DNA of 30,692 nucleotides. Source: JAXIHJ01 sp034189755 (lineage in GTDB: Bacteria; Planctomycetota; Phycisphaerae; SM23-33). Below, piece by piece: positions 21,922-29,037 of the stretch. The notes under the pieces are model-generated. The model was not told the DNA's origin. It searched no databases and saw only the letters and a list, made by a program, of their open reading frames with translations. Numbering within the stretch: position 1 is the stretch's first letter; every line of letters starts with the position of its first letter. Position numbers and translations under genes: made by a program. Location: NCBI GenBank assembly GCA_034189755.1, contig JAXIHJ010000130.1:1-30692 (forward strand), read 5' to 3'.

Positions 21922-23055
21922 CTACCCGGCCTGGACTCCTTGCATTTGTGTGCGCGCATGTTCTTTCTTCTTAATATGCAGAGGATAATGCCCCAGCTCT
22001 TTTATTGTGTTAACCATAGCCAAGACATTTTCCGGTTTGCAATAATCCGATATCGAATTGCCTGAAGAAAGGATATAGCCATAGCCCGGTCCGAGCCGGC
22101 AAATTCGATCTTTGACTTCCTGGCGGGTTTGCTCTGGCGTGCCCAGGCTAAGGGTGTTTAAATCGATGTTACCTACCAGTGTAATTTTATCGCCCCAGCG
22201 TCGCTTTAATTCATCAATGTCCATTGCACCCGGTTCCAAAGGGTGTATAGCATCCATTCCCTGGCTCAGCAGATCATCCAGCAAGGGCAATAAGTTTCCG
22301 TCGGAATGATAAATCCAGGGCAGTTTGATTTCCTTTGCAACCTTCATCGTGTATGGAAGCAGATGTTCTCGATACAGGGCGGGCGAGAAAAATGGCTGAG
22401 TTTTGAAAGCGATATCATCAGCGGCCCAGATAAAATCAAAGCCGATGTCATTCAATCTTATCGCTGCCTCGGCCAGCCAGTCTGTAACACGGTCCATGAA
22501 ATGCTCTACAACTTTGTGGTCGACGAGCAGTGTCGTAGCAAAGGTCTCGTATCCCATGCTGTGCCATACCGGGTCAATCCCGAGCCAAAGCATCGCCCCG
22601 GCGGCAAAGTCACTTTTGTTGTCTACGAAAACCTTGGCGTTTTCCCAGAAAGCATCATCCTTCTTCACAAACTCGATGGCGTCGATATCTTTTATTGTCT
22701 TGATAGCACCGTCTGCGCTGGCGCCTAGATGTTTCTGCTCGGGATTGAGTAGATAACTATGCGGACCGTCGCTCGAGGCGAAAAGTCCCATGCACCCCCA
22801 CCAGTTAATATTGTGCCGCCATAAAAGACGCGATATGTCGCATTCCAACAATGCGGAACCAAGGCTTTTTTTTAGGGGAGAACTGCAATTAAGCAACTCT
22901 GCCGTCTTGGGATTAGTAAGCAATTTGTCTCTGCCGCCTGCTATGGCTTCGGCAACTGTCTTGTCGACACTAATGTCGAAAAAGGGAATGCGGTCCACCG
23001 GCTGATGTTTAATGGCAGCGAGAGCACGCTCGCGTAAGCTCATTCTGTCAGTCAT
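21922..23055 (-). CDS. Uroporphyrinogen decarboxylase (URO-D) family protein
   Basis: 377 aa, cytoplasmic. The URO-D/MtaA barrel family includes heme-pathway decarboxylases and corrinoid methyltransferases. Family-like wording: LRERALAAIKHQPVDRIPFF at 7-26, DFIWAADDIAFKTQPFFSP in mid-protein, HSDGNLLPLLDDLLSQGMDAIHPLEPGAMD, VGNIDLNTLSLGTPEQTRQEV and YGYILSSGNSI. The HxCG zinc motif of methanol-type methyltransferases reads HSDG here, so classical thiol methyl transfer is unlikely. Its place after a fucosidase, oxidoreductase and isomerase-like gene argues against a heme role; members of this family recur near sugar genes in Planctomycetes and Lentisphaerae with no proven job. ATG 23055 (AAAGG 8 nt upstream) is preferred over 23082. 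Confidence 0.85.
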   Translation of the reverse strand: MTDRMSLRERALAAIKHQPVDRIPFFDISVDKTVAEAIAGGRDKLLTNPKTAELLNCSSPLKKSLGSALLECDISRLLWRHNINWWGCMGLFASSDGPHSYLLNPEQKHLGASADGAIKTIKDIDAIEFVKKDDAFWENAKVFVDNKSDFAAGAMLWLGIDPVWHSMGYETFATTLLVDHKVVEHFMDRVTDWLAEAAIRLNDIGFDFIWAADDIAFKTQPFFSPALYREHLLPYTMKVAKEIKLPWIYHSDGNLLPLLDDLLSQGMDAIHPLEPGAMDIDELKRRWGDKITLVGNIDLNTLSLGTPEQTRQEVKDRICRLGPGYGYILSSGNSISDYCKPENVLAMVNTIKELGHYPLHIKKKEHARTQMQGVQAG

Positions 23056-23144
23056 CTTGCGACCTTTCCGCTGTCGGGCCATAAGCGGTCAATTTCGTTT
23101 TTCAAACACACAAAATCCGAACGCGAATATGTTCGGATATTTAT

Positions 23145-23987
23145 TCAAGGCTCGATGGACAAAGTGGATAGGGCGGAAGCTAAATAGCCGAGTGACCAGG
23201 CACTGGTAATCTCGTCGTGCGGTTCATATTTAACTTTGGGCAGATGTTCGGGGCACACCAGTCCCTCGTAGCCGATTTGCTGCAACTGGCGCAATACCCT
23301 GAGCATATCGACCTCTCCACTATCAAAAATAACGTCCTTAAAAGTATCATGCTCGCGCATTACGTCGCGGGCATGGGCGAAGAAGATCTTTTCTTCCAGT
23401 TGATGGATTGCTTCGTAGATGTCGTCGCCGGCCAGTTTATGACAGCCCGGGCAGAAGGTTACCCCGTTATAGTCACTGGGGACCGCTTCCAGCAGTCGGC
23501 TGAAACCTGCACAGTTGTAGATAATGAAATTGCTGAACTGGTGGCCGTGTGTTGCTATACGAACCTGCGAATCCTCGGCACACGAGACAATCTCTTGATA
23601 GAACTCTATCAGATGTTTCCACTGCTGCTCGGCGGCGTCCTTTTCTGGCGCGACAGGGATATTTAAGAAGAAAAACAGCAGGTCGATGCCGACCTTTCCC
23701 ATAGCTTCGATCATTTGTCTTATTGGCCTGGCCTCTCGCATGGCCGATTCGGTCGAAATGACTGCTTTTTCATCAATAGATGCAGTCAACACCCCAAGGT
23801 CTAGGCCCTCATCGGAAAATCGCCGCTTATACTTCTCCAGCCTGCCAACCTCCACAATCCCCGCCTCATCGTAACAGTCCGCAGAGGTGGGCAAATCCCA
23901 GATGTCTGTAATTCCCAATGTGTGGGCATACTCAACGACACGATCCATGTCGTTGCCGCAAAAATCCGTCCGCATGGCAATCCTCAT
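23145..23987 (-). CDS. UxuA-like/xylose-isomerase-like TIM-barrel protein
   Basis: 280 aa, cytoplasmic. The overall plan is a sugar isomerase/epimerase barrel: MRIAMRTDFCGNDMDRVVEYAHTLG at the start, RIATHGHQFSNFII near 140-155, YNGVTFCPGCHKLAGDD near 172-188, and KIFFAHARDV near 200-209. The FCPG(C) and KIxFxHxRDV wording matches mannonate dehydratase (UxuA), which dehydrates D-mannonate to 2-keto-3-deoxygluconate, but the protein is shorter than UxuA (about 350-395 aa), so a related activity is possible. Its start overlaps the stop of the Gfo/Idh/MocA gene as ATGA (23984-23987), so the two are translationally coupled and may act in sequence on one sugar. Confidence 0.78.
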   Translation of the reverse strand: MRIAMRTDFCGNDMDRVVEYAHTLGITDIWDLPTSADCYDEAGIVEVGRLEKYKRRFSDEGLDLGVLTASIDEKAVISTESAMREARPIRQMIEAMGKVGIDLLFFFLNIPVAPEKDAAEQQWKHLIEFYQEIVSCAEDSQVRIATHGHQFSNFIIYNCAGFSRLLEAVPSDYNGVTFCPGCHKLAGDDIYEAIHQLEEKIFFAHARDVMREHDTFKDVIFDSGEVDMLRVLRQLQQIGYEGLVCPEHLPKVKYEPHDEITSAWSLGYLASALSTLSIEP

Positions 23988-25096
23988 GAGCCGAACTCCT
24001 TTCCTTCTTCACGCAACTGGGCCGAGTGAGCCTTTTCCATAAGCTCCACAGGACGGTCTATCTCCGCTGACAGTGGAAAATGAATCACGCTGCGCTGTCT
24101 GGACGACTCGTAAATGGCGGCGATTATCTCCAGGGCTTTGGCTGCCTGGCGCCCGCTGAGCATATGTTCCTTGTTGTTCTCGATACAATCAATCGTGCTC
24201 TCGACCATTCGTTTCCAGGATTCCACCCAGAAGTATTCGATCGAGGGCTTTCCCAGCATTTCGGTTCTGGGCGTTCCCAGCAGCCTGTTCTCCACCTCGA
24301 TCTTTTTCCAGCCGTGGCTCTTGTCGTTCATCAGGGCAACCCAGGAAGCACTCGGATAATTGCCGCCGGATATCTCAATCAGCCCCTTGCTGCCCTTCAG
24401 AACCACCGAGTAGCTCAGGTGGCCCTCGATGGCAAAGCCGGCGACCAACTGGCCCTCCAGTTCGGTATCGAATTTGATACGGCCTATCGCCGCAGTCTCA
24501 GTTGTGTAACCCCATGGGCTTAACTGCCTGTTCTTCCAGTCGATCTGCCCGAAAACCCATCGCACAGGAACATCACCGGCATAGAACCGCAGCAAATCCA
24601 CACCGTGATCGTCGGTAAACAGATCGCACTGATAGACCTCGATCTTCGACAGTTCGCCGATCTCGCCGTTGTCCAGCAATTCCTTTGCCTTGACATATCT
24701 GCTTTCCAGTCGCCGCTGATGGCACACTACCAGTTGGCAGCCGGCGCGGGAGCACGCGTCAATCATTTTGTCGGCCTGACGCAGGCTCAGGGTCATTGGC
24801 TTCTCACATATAACGGCCTTGGCTGACTGTTGGGCCGCTTCCACTGTCATTTCACAATGCAAGCCCGGCCAGGTGCAAATGCTGACGATGTCCGGCTTTT
24901 CCTTTTCCAGCATTTGCCGATAGTTGGTGTAAAGACCAGACACCCCATACTCCCGGGAAAACTCCGCCAGCCGTTCCTTGTCTGAATCCGCCGCGGCTGT
25001 CACCTCCACCGCCTCAGTGGACCGATAGCCGTTCATGTGGCCGGTGGAAACCCATCCGCACCCGATAATTGCCGCTCGATACTTGTTTTTAGACAT
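23984..25096 (-). CDS. Gfo/Idh/MocA-family NAD(P)-dependent oxidoreductase
   Basis: 370 aa, cytoplasmic. N-terminal Rossmann fold with AAIIGCGWVSTGHMNGY (GxGxxG-like) at 8-24, then SICTWPGLHCEMTVEAA and CEKPMTLSLRQAD near 96-108; the Lys-Pro of EKP is the cofactor/substrate contact of the family. The C-terminal alpha/beta domain carries DDHGVDLLRFYAGDVP, in the position of the catalytic (D)xxxHxxD motif. Such enzymes oxidise or reduce sugar or cyclitol hydroxyls. ATG 25096 has AAAGGG 6 nt upstream. It follows the fucosidase by 95 bp and overlaps the next gene. One inference is a fucose or modified-sugar catabolic step; substrate unknown. Confidence 0.92.
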   Translation of the reverse strand: MSKNKYRAAIIGCGWVSTGHMNGYRSTEAVEVTAAADSDKERLAEFSREYGVSGLYTNYRQMLEKEKPDIVSICTWPGLHCEMTVEAAQQSAKAVICEKPMTLSLRQADKMIDACSRAGCQLVVCHQRRLESRYVKAKELLDNGEIGELSKIEVYQCDLFTDDHGVDLLRFYAGDVPVRWVFGQIDWKNRQLSPWGYTTETAAIGRIKFDTELEGQLVAGFAIEGHLSYSVVLKGSKGLIEISGGNYPSASWVALMNDKSHGWKKIEVENRLLGTPRTEMLGKPSIEYFWVESWKRMVESTIDCIENNKEHMLSGRQAAKALEIIAAIYESSRQRSVIHFPLSAEIDRPVELMEKAHSAQLREEGKEFGS

Positions 25097-25115
25097 TCTA
25101 AACCCTTTGCTGCCT

Positions 25116-25223
25116 TTACTTGTCCCGGGGCCGCTTGAAGCCGTTTACGTCTTCGCAAATGCCGTTGCCATCGCTGCCGGCGAACAGCAGTTCAGTTAAG
25201 GTAAAGCCCTTGTTCTTTATCGG
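25116..25223 (-). pseudogene. Prepilin leader remnant fused to fucosidase 3' end (remnant 2)
   Basis: In the frame next to that of the fucosidase end, the minus strand reads IKNKGFTLTELL, a prepilin leader whose first codon is ATA where ATG would be expected, then FAGSDGNGICEDVNGFKRPR and a stop at 25116-25118. The hydrophobic helix after ELL is missing, so the pilin is broken. The leader overlaps the last codons of the GH29 gene. It looks like a leftover from a deletion that joined the two genes. It is probably not translated. Confidence 0.55.
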
Positions 25224-26511
25224 GGTCGTCTAGCGCAACCGTTCGCTTTTCGTTCTGCTCGGCGGCTGTCTTCTGACGCGCCTTGATCTTGATAACCGCG
25301 GCAATACTATCGGGAGGCTTTTTCGGAAGCCCGCGGATAATGTCACGGGTTGCTTCATGGACAATCTCCAGCCGGTCGCCGGTATCCAGCAGTTCCGCCG
25401 ACTCCAGCCGGTAGTCATGGAAATTGGCTATGCCGAAAGCCCGCCCCGGATAACGAACCAAAAGGAGATATACAAACCCGTCTTTTTGCGTCGCCAGCCA
25501 CGGCGCAAGGCCTCCACCGATAAACGGTCTCTGCGGCACACCGCTACAGCCATAGATGGCCTCGCCATGTTTTTTCATCCAATCACCGATTCGAGCCATT
25601 ATCTTCGCCTGCCAACCTTGTATGCCGCCGTCGGCCTTCAGGCCGACATTAAGAAGCATGTTGCCGCCATTGGCGACGGCCTTAATCAATCTCGCGACGA
25701 TCTTGCGGGGCGTCTTGCGGTTCAGGTCCCGGCTGTCGGCGGACCATAGGTCGCCCATGGTGTCGCAAAGCTCCCAGGGCCGCGATTCGGGCAGGACGGT
25801 CTGTTCGGGCGTTCCGAAATCCTCAGGCAGATAGGAGCGATTGTTGAGGATGATATCGGGCTGCAATCGCCGTACCATGGCGTTTAGCTCTTTGCTGCGC
25901 CATGCCTCGGCGACCTGTTCGTCCGTGGCCAAAAACCCCCAGAAACGAGGATCATCGTAAAACCCCGGAGGCCACGCACCGTCGTACCACAGGATATCTA
26001 TCTTCCCATACAGGCTCATCAGTTCCTTTACCTGCGAGTGAACGTAATCTACAAATTTTTTCCATCCTTGGGGATTGTTTCGCGGGCCGTCCCAATACGC
26101 CTTGTAACGCCAGTCCAGAAGCGAGTAATAAAAGCCCACCTTGAGTCCGGCTTCTCTGGCGGCCTGCACGTACTCCGCGATGAAATCGCGCTTTGGTGTC
26201 ATCCGAACGGAAGAGAATGCGGTAGTAGCGGTATTCCACAGGCAGTATCCTTCGTGGTGGCGGGTCCCCATGACAACGTACTTGCAGCCGGCGTCTGCCG
26301 CGAGCTGAGCGATGGCACGGGCGTCAAACTGCGTCGGATTGAACCGATGCTCGTAGTTGGCGAGATACTCCCGCGTCGGTATCCCCATGTCGTGCATCTT
26401 CCAGCAGCTTAGCCCGTCAATCGTGTAAAGGCCCCAGTGGACGAACATCCCGAACCTGGCCTCCTGCCACCAGCGAATACGTTCCTGATCCGCCGGGATC
26501 GAATCCTGCAT
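25192..26511 (-). CDS. Alpha-L-fucosidase, GH29 family
   Basis: 439 aa. Retaining glycosidase that releases L-fucose from glycans such as fucoidan fragments or fucosylated glycoconjugates. Signatures: WWQEARFGMFVHWGLYT at 14-30, TRHHEGYCLWNT at 83-94 (substrate-binding HH), FYYSLLDWR, and DILWYDGAWP at 172-181 with D177 as the likely nucleophile. The late KAVANGGNMLLNVGLKADG is also typical. There is no signal peptide, so it is likely cytoplasmic, acting on imported oligosaccharides, yet no transporter is in the window. GAGGAG lies about 10 nt before ATG 26511. The C-terminus (residues after about 400) is Lys/Arg-rich and unusual and overlaps a prepilin remnant, so the natural end may have been altered. 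It follows the module A PEP-CTERM gene. Confidence 0.92.
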   Translation of the reverse strand: MQDSIPADQERIRWWQEARFGMFVHWGLYTIDGLSCWKMHDMGIPTREYLANYEHRFNPTQFDARAIAQLAADAGCKYVVMGTRHHEGYCLWNTATTAFSSVRMTPKRDFIAEYVQAAREAGLKVGFYYSLLDWRYKAYWDGPRNNPQGWKKFVDYVHSQVKELMSLYGKIDILWYDGAWPPGFYDDPRFWGFLATDEQVAEAWRSKELNAMVRRLQPDIILNNRSYLPEDFGTPEQTVLPESRPWELCDTMGDLWSADSRDLNRKTPRKIVARLIKAVANGGNMLLNVGLKADGGIQGWQAKIMARIGDWMKKHGEAIYGCSGVPQRPFIGGGLAPWLATQKDGFVYLLLVRYPGRAFGIANFHDYRLESAELLDTGDRLEIVHEATRDIIRGLPKKPPDSIAAVIKIKARQKTAAEQNEKRTVALDDPDKEQGLYLN

Positions 26512-26603
26512 ACCTGTTAAGCTCCTCTACCTGTAGCAACAATCAAACCGCCGCCCGGCGGCAACTTAATTTCGTCCCGCAGGCCAATAGCGCAACAAGC
26601 AAC

Positions 26604-26653
26604 CCGTGTAGTGTTTTATCGAGACGCTTACGCAAGCACGAAACACTACACGG
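26604..26653. repeat. Perfect 13-bp inverted repeat (hairpin) downstream of PEP-CTERM gene
   Basis: ccgtgtagtgttt at 26604-26616 and aaacactacacgg at 26641-26653 are exact complements around a 24-nt loop that has its own gctt/aagc pairing. It lies between the PEP-CTERM and fucosidase genes and may be a terminator or processing hairpin that lowers expression of downstream genes, or a dispersed palindrome. The loop shares gcttgcgtaa (on one strand) with operator O2 at 21597-21614. Confidence 0.7.
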
Positions 26654-26691
26654 AGCCTGCTGTTCCGTCATCGGTTCGTGGGTCAATTTTT

Positions 26692-27471
26692 TTACTTCTT
26701 TGCCTTGCGGCGGACGATAGCGGGCAACAGCAGCAGCAACAGTGCTGCGGAGGCCGGCTCGGGAATGGCGGACGCCGAGAAATCGTCCGTCCAGCCGTAC
26801 CACTCGGGACTCTGCGACACGCCGACCTGTGTGAATACCTGGCCCTCCAGATTGTTCGAGGTGGGGAACCAGGCTCCGCCATTATCCAGGGGCGTATTGT
26901 CGATCTCGACCTTGTACATACCCAGTCCGCCGCCGGTGCGGGCCATGGTCCTGTCTATCGTCACCACAAGATGGTGCCATGACCCCGCAGTGGCAAGTCC
27001 TTGGGAATCCGGTATGGTGAACCACCCATTTATGTAATTCTCAAGGTGGCCGCCGACCAGGAACAAAGCCACGGCCTCCACTCCGGCGTAGGCATTAAGG
27101 CCTGTGCGCCCGTCGTTGTGGTAAGGATGTATCCACGCATCCATTACAAGGATTGGCTCTGTGGTGGTAACCGGGTGCAAGGCGGTTACCCACGCACCAA
27201 AGCCTTGCGTGAACAACGAATTGCCGCTGCGGACCTGGTGTGCTGCATACTCAGGAATCGTACTGGTGTTGACTACCTGCACTCTTTTCTCGGCGGGCTC
27301 ATTCGTAACCCACGGAGCGCCTGGATCGTAGTCGCCGGGATTGTTGCTGTTCGGGTCGGCGGCGTAGGAATCCCAGTTTTCCGTCACCAGTGTGGCGGAC
27401 CATGCGCTGCCTGCAAGCAGAAAAGGCAGACAAAGCGCCCCCAACGATACAACCAATACTTTCTTCAACAT
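26692..27471 (-). CDS. PEP-CTERM-anchored secreted protein (module A)
   Basis: 259 aa. Signal peptide 1-26 (MLKKVLVVSLGALCLPFLLA, ending SAWSA). The mature region (27-230) is a beta-rich lectin-like domain: LVTENWDSYAADPN, ILVMDAWIHPY, GSWHHLVVTIDR and MYKVEIDNTPLD resemble concanavalin-like folds of surface glycan-binding proteins. The C-terminus is IPEPASAALLLLLLPAIVRRKAKK, a PEP-CTERM sorting signal with a lysine-rich tail rather than RRRRS. AAAGGAG lies 8 nt before ATG 27471. It sits 85 bp after the module A LacI gene and 180 bp before the fucosidase gene, matching the order in module B (regulator, PEP-CTERM protein, hydrolase). Ligand unknown. Confidence 0.85.
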   Translation of the reverse strand: MLKKVLVVSLGALCLPFLLAGSAWSATLVTENWDSYAADPNSNNPGDYDPGAPWVTNEPAEKRVQVVNTSTIPEYAAHQVRSGNSLFTQGFGAWVTALHPVTTTEPILVMDAWIHPYHNDGRTGLNAYAGVEAVALFLVGGHLENYINGWFTIPDSQGLATAGSWHHLVVTIDRTMARTGGGLGMYKVEIDNTPLDNGGAWFPTSNNLEGQVFTQVGVSQSPEWYGWTDDFSASAIPEPASAALLLLLLPAIVRRKAKK

Positions 27472-27556
27472 CTTCGTTCTCCTTTCTCCTTTATCGAAGG
27501 ATGAAAAACAACCGGCAAAATTGCCACTTTACTTGACATTCGTTCATGACTTGTCT

Positions 27557-28582
27557 TTACCTTCCGGGCGGTGCGCAAGTACTTCGAGGTTCAAACGTTG
27601 CATCAAGGACCACGTCTTTGGCGGCGCCCTTGCCTTTCAGTAGATTCAAAAGCAACTGGCAGGCGTGCACGCCCAGGTCATGGGCCGGGACGTTGATGAT
27701 GCCTATGGGAAACATACTGCAAGTGGTCGAGCCAAAGTGATCGAATCCAATCAGGCTTACATCCTCGGGAACACGCAGGCTTCGAGACTTGAGAACTTCA
27801 TATAGCGGAACGGTTATGAGGTCGCTTAAAGCTATATACGCGGTGGGCCGGTCGGGCAGACTTTCCAGTTTCTCAACCACTTGTCTCAAGGTGGCCAGTT
27901 CCAAAAAGGCCTCGGCGCTGGTCGGCATCAACTGCCGATCAAGCGATAACCCGTGCGACTCCAGTGCATCCTTGTAGCCGGCCAGTTTTTCTCTGTACTC
28001 GTAGAATTTAAAATAAGGCGCGATTAGTGCGATCCTGCGATGTCCCATATCGATTAGATGTGAAGTGGCCTGCGCCACAGCCTTGCGGTAGTTTATGCGC
28101 ACCACGGGCAAGGACCTGTCGGAAATGGTCCTGTTGACCAGCACCGCCGGCATGTTCATCTGGCCAAGCAGCCGCAGGTACGACTCCCGCGCGTCGTGGT
28201 CGATCATGATCATGCCGTCAAAGCGGCCTTCTCTGGCGAAGCGGATGTATTCGGGAACATCCCGGCTTGGCGTTTCAGCACTTCTGGCGAACGACAATCC
28301 CAGGTCGTTGTCGTCGCTTACCTCGGCGATGCCGGTTACGATCAGGCCCACGTAAGGGCCGGAAAGGTAATGCAGGTCGCGAACGATCACGCCCAACGCC
28401 TCCGATCGCCCCAGCGCCAGTGCCCTGGCCGATGCGTTGGGGCGGAAGCCCAGCTCGACGGCGACCTTTTTGACCTTGGCGCGTGTTTCGTCGGACATCC
28501 TGCCGCGCCCGCGGATTGCCATGGAGGCAACCGCCAAGCTCACGCCCGCCTTGCCGGCAACTTGTTTTAAGGCTACGGCCAT
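27557..28582 (-). CDS. LacI-family transcriptional regulator (module A)
   Basis: 341 aa. The N-terminal helix-turn-helix ALKQVAGKAGVSLAVASMAI reads SLAVASMAI where most members have SxATVSRVL, so its DNA contacts may differ; the hinge region is FRPNASARALA. The effector domain starts ALGVIVRDLHYLSGPYVGLI, includes DGMIMIDHDA and HRRIALIAPYF, and ends with ISLIGFDHFG-like (VSLIGFDHFG) and HDLGVHACQLLLNLL, all family-typical for sugar sensing. GGAGG lies 6 nt before ATG 28582. A promoter and a perfect AAAGCGCTTT palindrome lie just upstream, pointing to autorepression. As first gene of module A it is the likely regulator of the PEP-CTERM, fucosidase and sugar-catabolism genes that follow. Confidence 0.94.
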   Translation of the reverse strand: MAVALKQVAGKAGVSLAVASMAIRGRGRMSDETRAKVKKVAVELGFRPNASARALALGRSEALGVIVRDLHYLSGPYVGLIVTGIAEVSDDNDLGLSFARSAETPSRDVPEYIRFAREGRFDGMIMIDHDARESYLRLLGQMNMPAVLVNRTISDRSLPVVRINYRKAVAQATSHLIDMGHRRIALIAPYFKFYEYREKLAGYKDALESHGLSLDRQLMPTSAEAFLELATLRQVVEKLESLPDRPTAYIALSDLITVPLYEVLKSRSLRVPEDVSLIGFDHFGSTTCSMFPIGIINVPAHDLGVHACQLLLNLLKGKGAAKDVVLDATFEPRSTCAPPGR

Positions 28583-28614
28583 CCTGCCTCCGGAGGTTGA
28601 AGCAGCAATCTGAC

Positions 28615-28624
28615 AAAGCGCTTT
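28615..28624. promoter_or_regulatory. Putative LacI-family operator AAAGCGCTTT (module A)
   Basis: Perfect 10-bp palindrome with a CG centre, 33 nt upstream of the regulator's start and about 10 nt downstream of its -10 box, so it covers the expected transcription start. The identical decamer recurs at 28883-28892. Confidence 0.75.
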
Positions 28625-28633
28625 TTCACACTT

Positions 28634-28661
28634 AGTGTATCACGAATTCGGCATGCGTCAA
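28634..28661 (-). promoter_or_regulatory. Sigma-70-type promoter of the module A LacI gene
   Basis: Minus strand: TTGACG (28661-28656), 16-bp spacer, TACACT (28639-28634). Spacer length and order match the promoter of the module B regulator at 21643-21670. Confidence 0.7.
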
Positions 28662-28841
28662 GGGAATTATCGGCCATTCTTGAAAATAAAGGTGCAGCCG
28701 AGAGGTTTCGGCCGAAAATAAGGGGGTGCTGTAACCTTTTTGTACGGCAAGGCATTACTTTTCCGTTGGTATTATGCGGCCTCCCCGCCCAAGCCAGGCG
28801 ACGGTAATGGCGGCCATGATGATGGATTTTCCAGACTAACA

Positions 28842-28871
28842 TTGACATCCCGGGGAATTGTGCTCTAATAA
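28842..28871 (+). promoter_or_regulatory. Putative plus-strand promoter with no intact gene
   Basis: TTGACA at 28842-28847, 18-bp spacer, TAATAA at 28866-28871 (the -10 is only a partial match). An AAAGCGCTTT operator follows at 28883-28892. Downstream is a short frame from ATG 28943, MIRTPW, that runs at once into palindromic repeat DNA and stops at 29023. Confidence 0.45.
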
Positions 28872-28882
28872 CCGAAGGTGGC

Positions 28883-28892
28883 AAAGCGCTTT
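28883..28892. promoter_or_regulatory. Second AAAGCGCTTT operator (module A regulator)
   Basis: Identical to the site at 28615-28624, 268 bp away. It lies 12 bp after the -10 box of a plus-strand promoter, so the module A repressor probably controlled a divergent transcript here, or loops between the two sites. Confidence 0.7.
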
Positions 28893-28942
28893 AGCAAAAT
28901 CTTGCTGCAATGATTGTGATGATTCGTTTATAGAGAAGGCAT

Positions 28943-29023
28943 ATGATACGAACACCGTGGCACGGGCGTCCCGCCCGTGAATCCACGGCCGAGACGGCCA
29001 TGCCACGCTGCGATTTTTCGTGA
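28943..29023 (+). pseudogene. Decayed 26-codon frame behind orphan promoter
   Basis: GAGAAGG at 28933-28939 precedes an ATG; only about the first four or five codons lie in unique sequence before the palindromic repeat at 28957-29006 takes over, and the frame ends at 29023. It may be the 5' stub of a gene lost when the repeat was inserted or the region was deleted. Recognition of a product is not possible. Confidence 0.3.
28957..29006. repeat. Palindromic REP-like repeat
   Basis: Outer arms gtggca (28957-28962) and tgccac (29001-29006) enclose a strong inner palindrome, cacgggcg at 28961-28968 against cgcccgtg at 28972-28979, and a ggcc/ggcc pair after it. It could fold as a cruciform of about 50 bp. 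The wording (gtggcacgggcgtcccgccc) is, from memory, a repeat common in planctomycete genomes. Confidence 0.7.
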
Positions 29024-29037
29024 ACAGCTATAGCCGC

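Noticed and set aside
21922..23055. True heme-pathway uroporphyrinogen decarboxylase (hemE)
   Set aside because: Sequence wording and neighbours fit the divergent MtaA/URO-D-like group in sugar loci rather than HemE.
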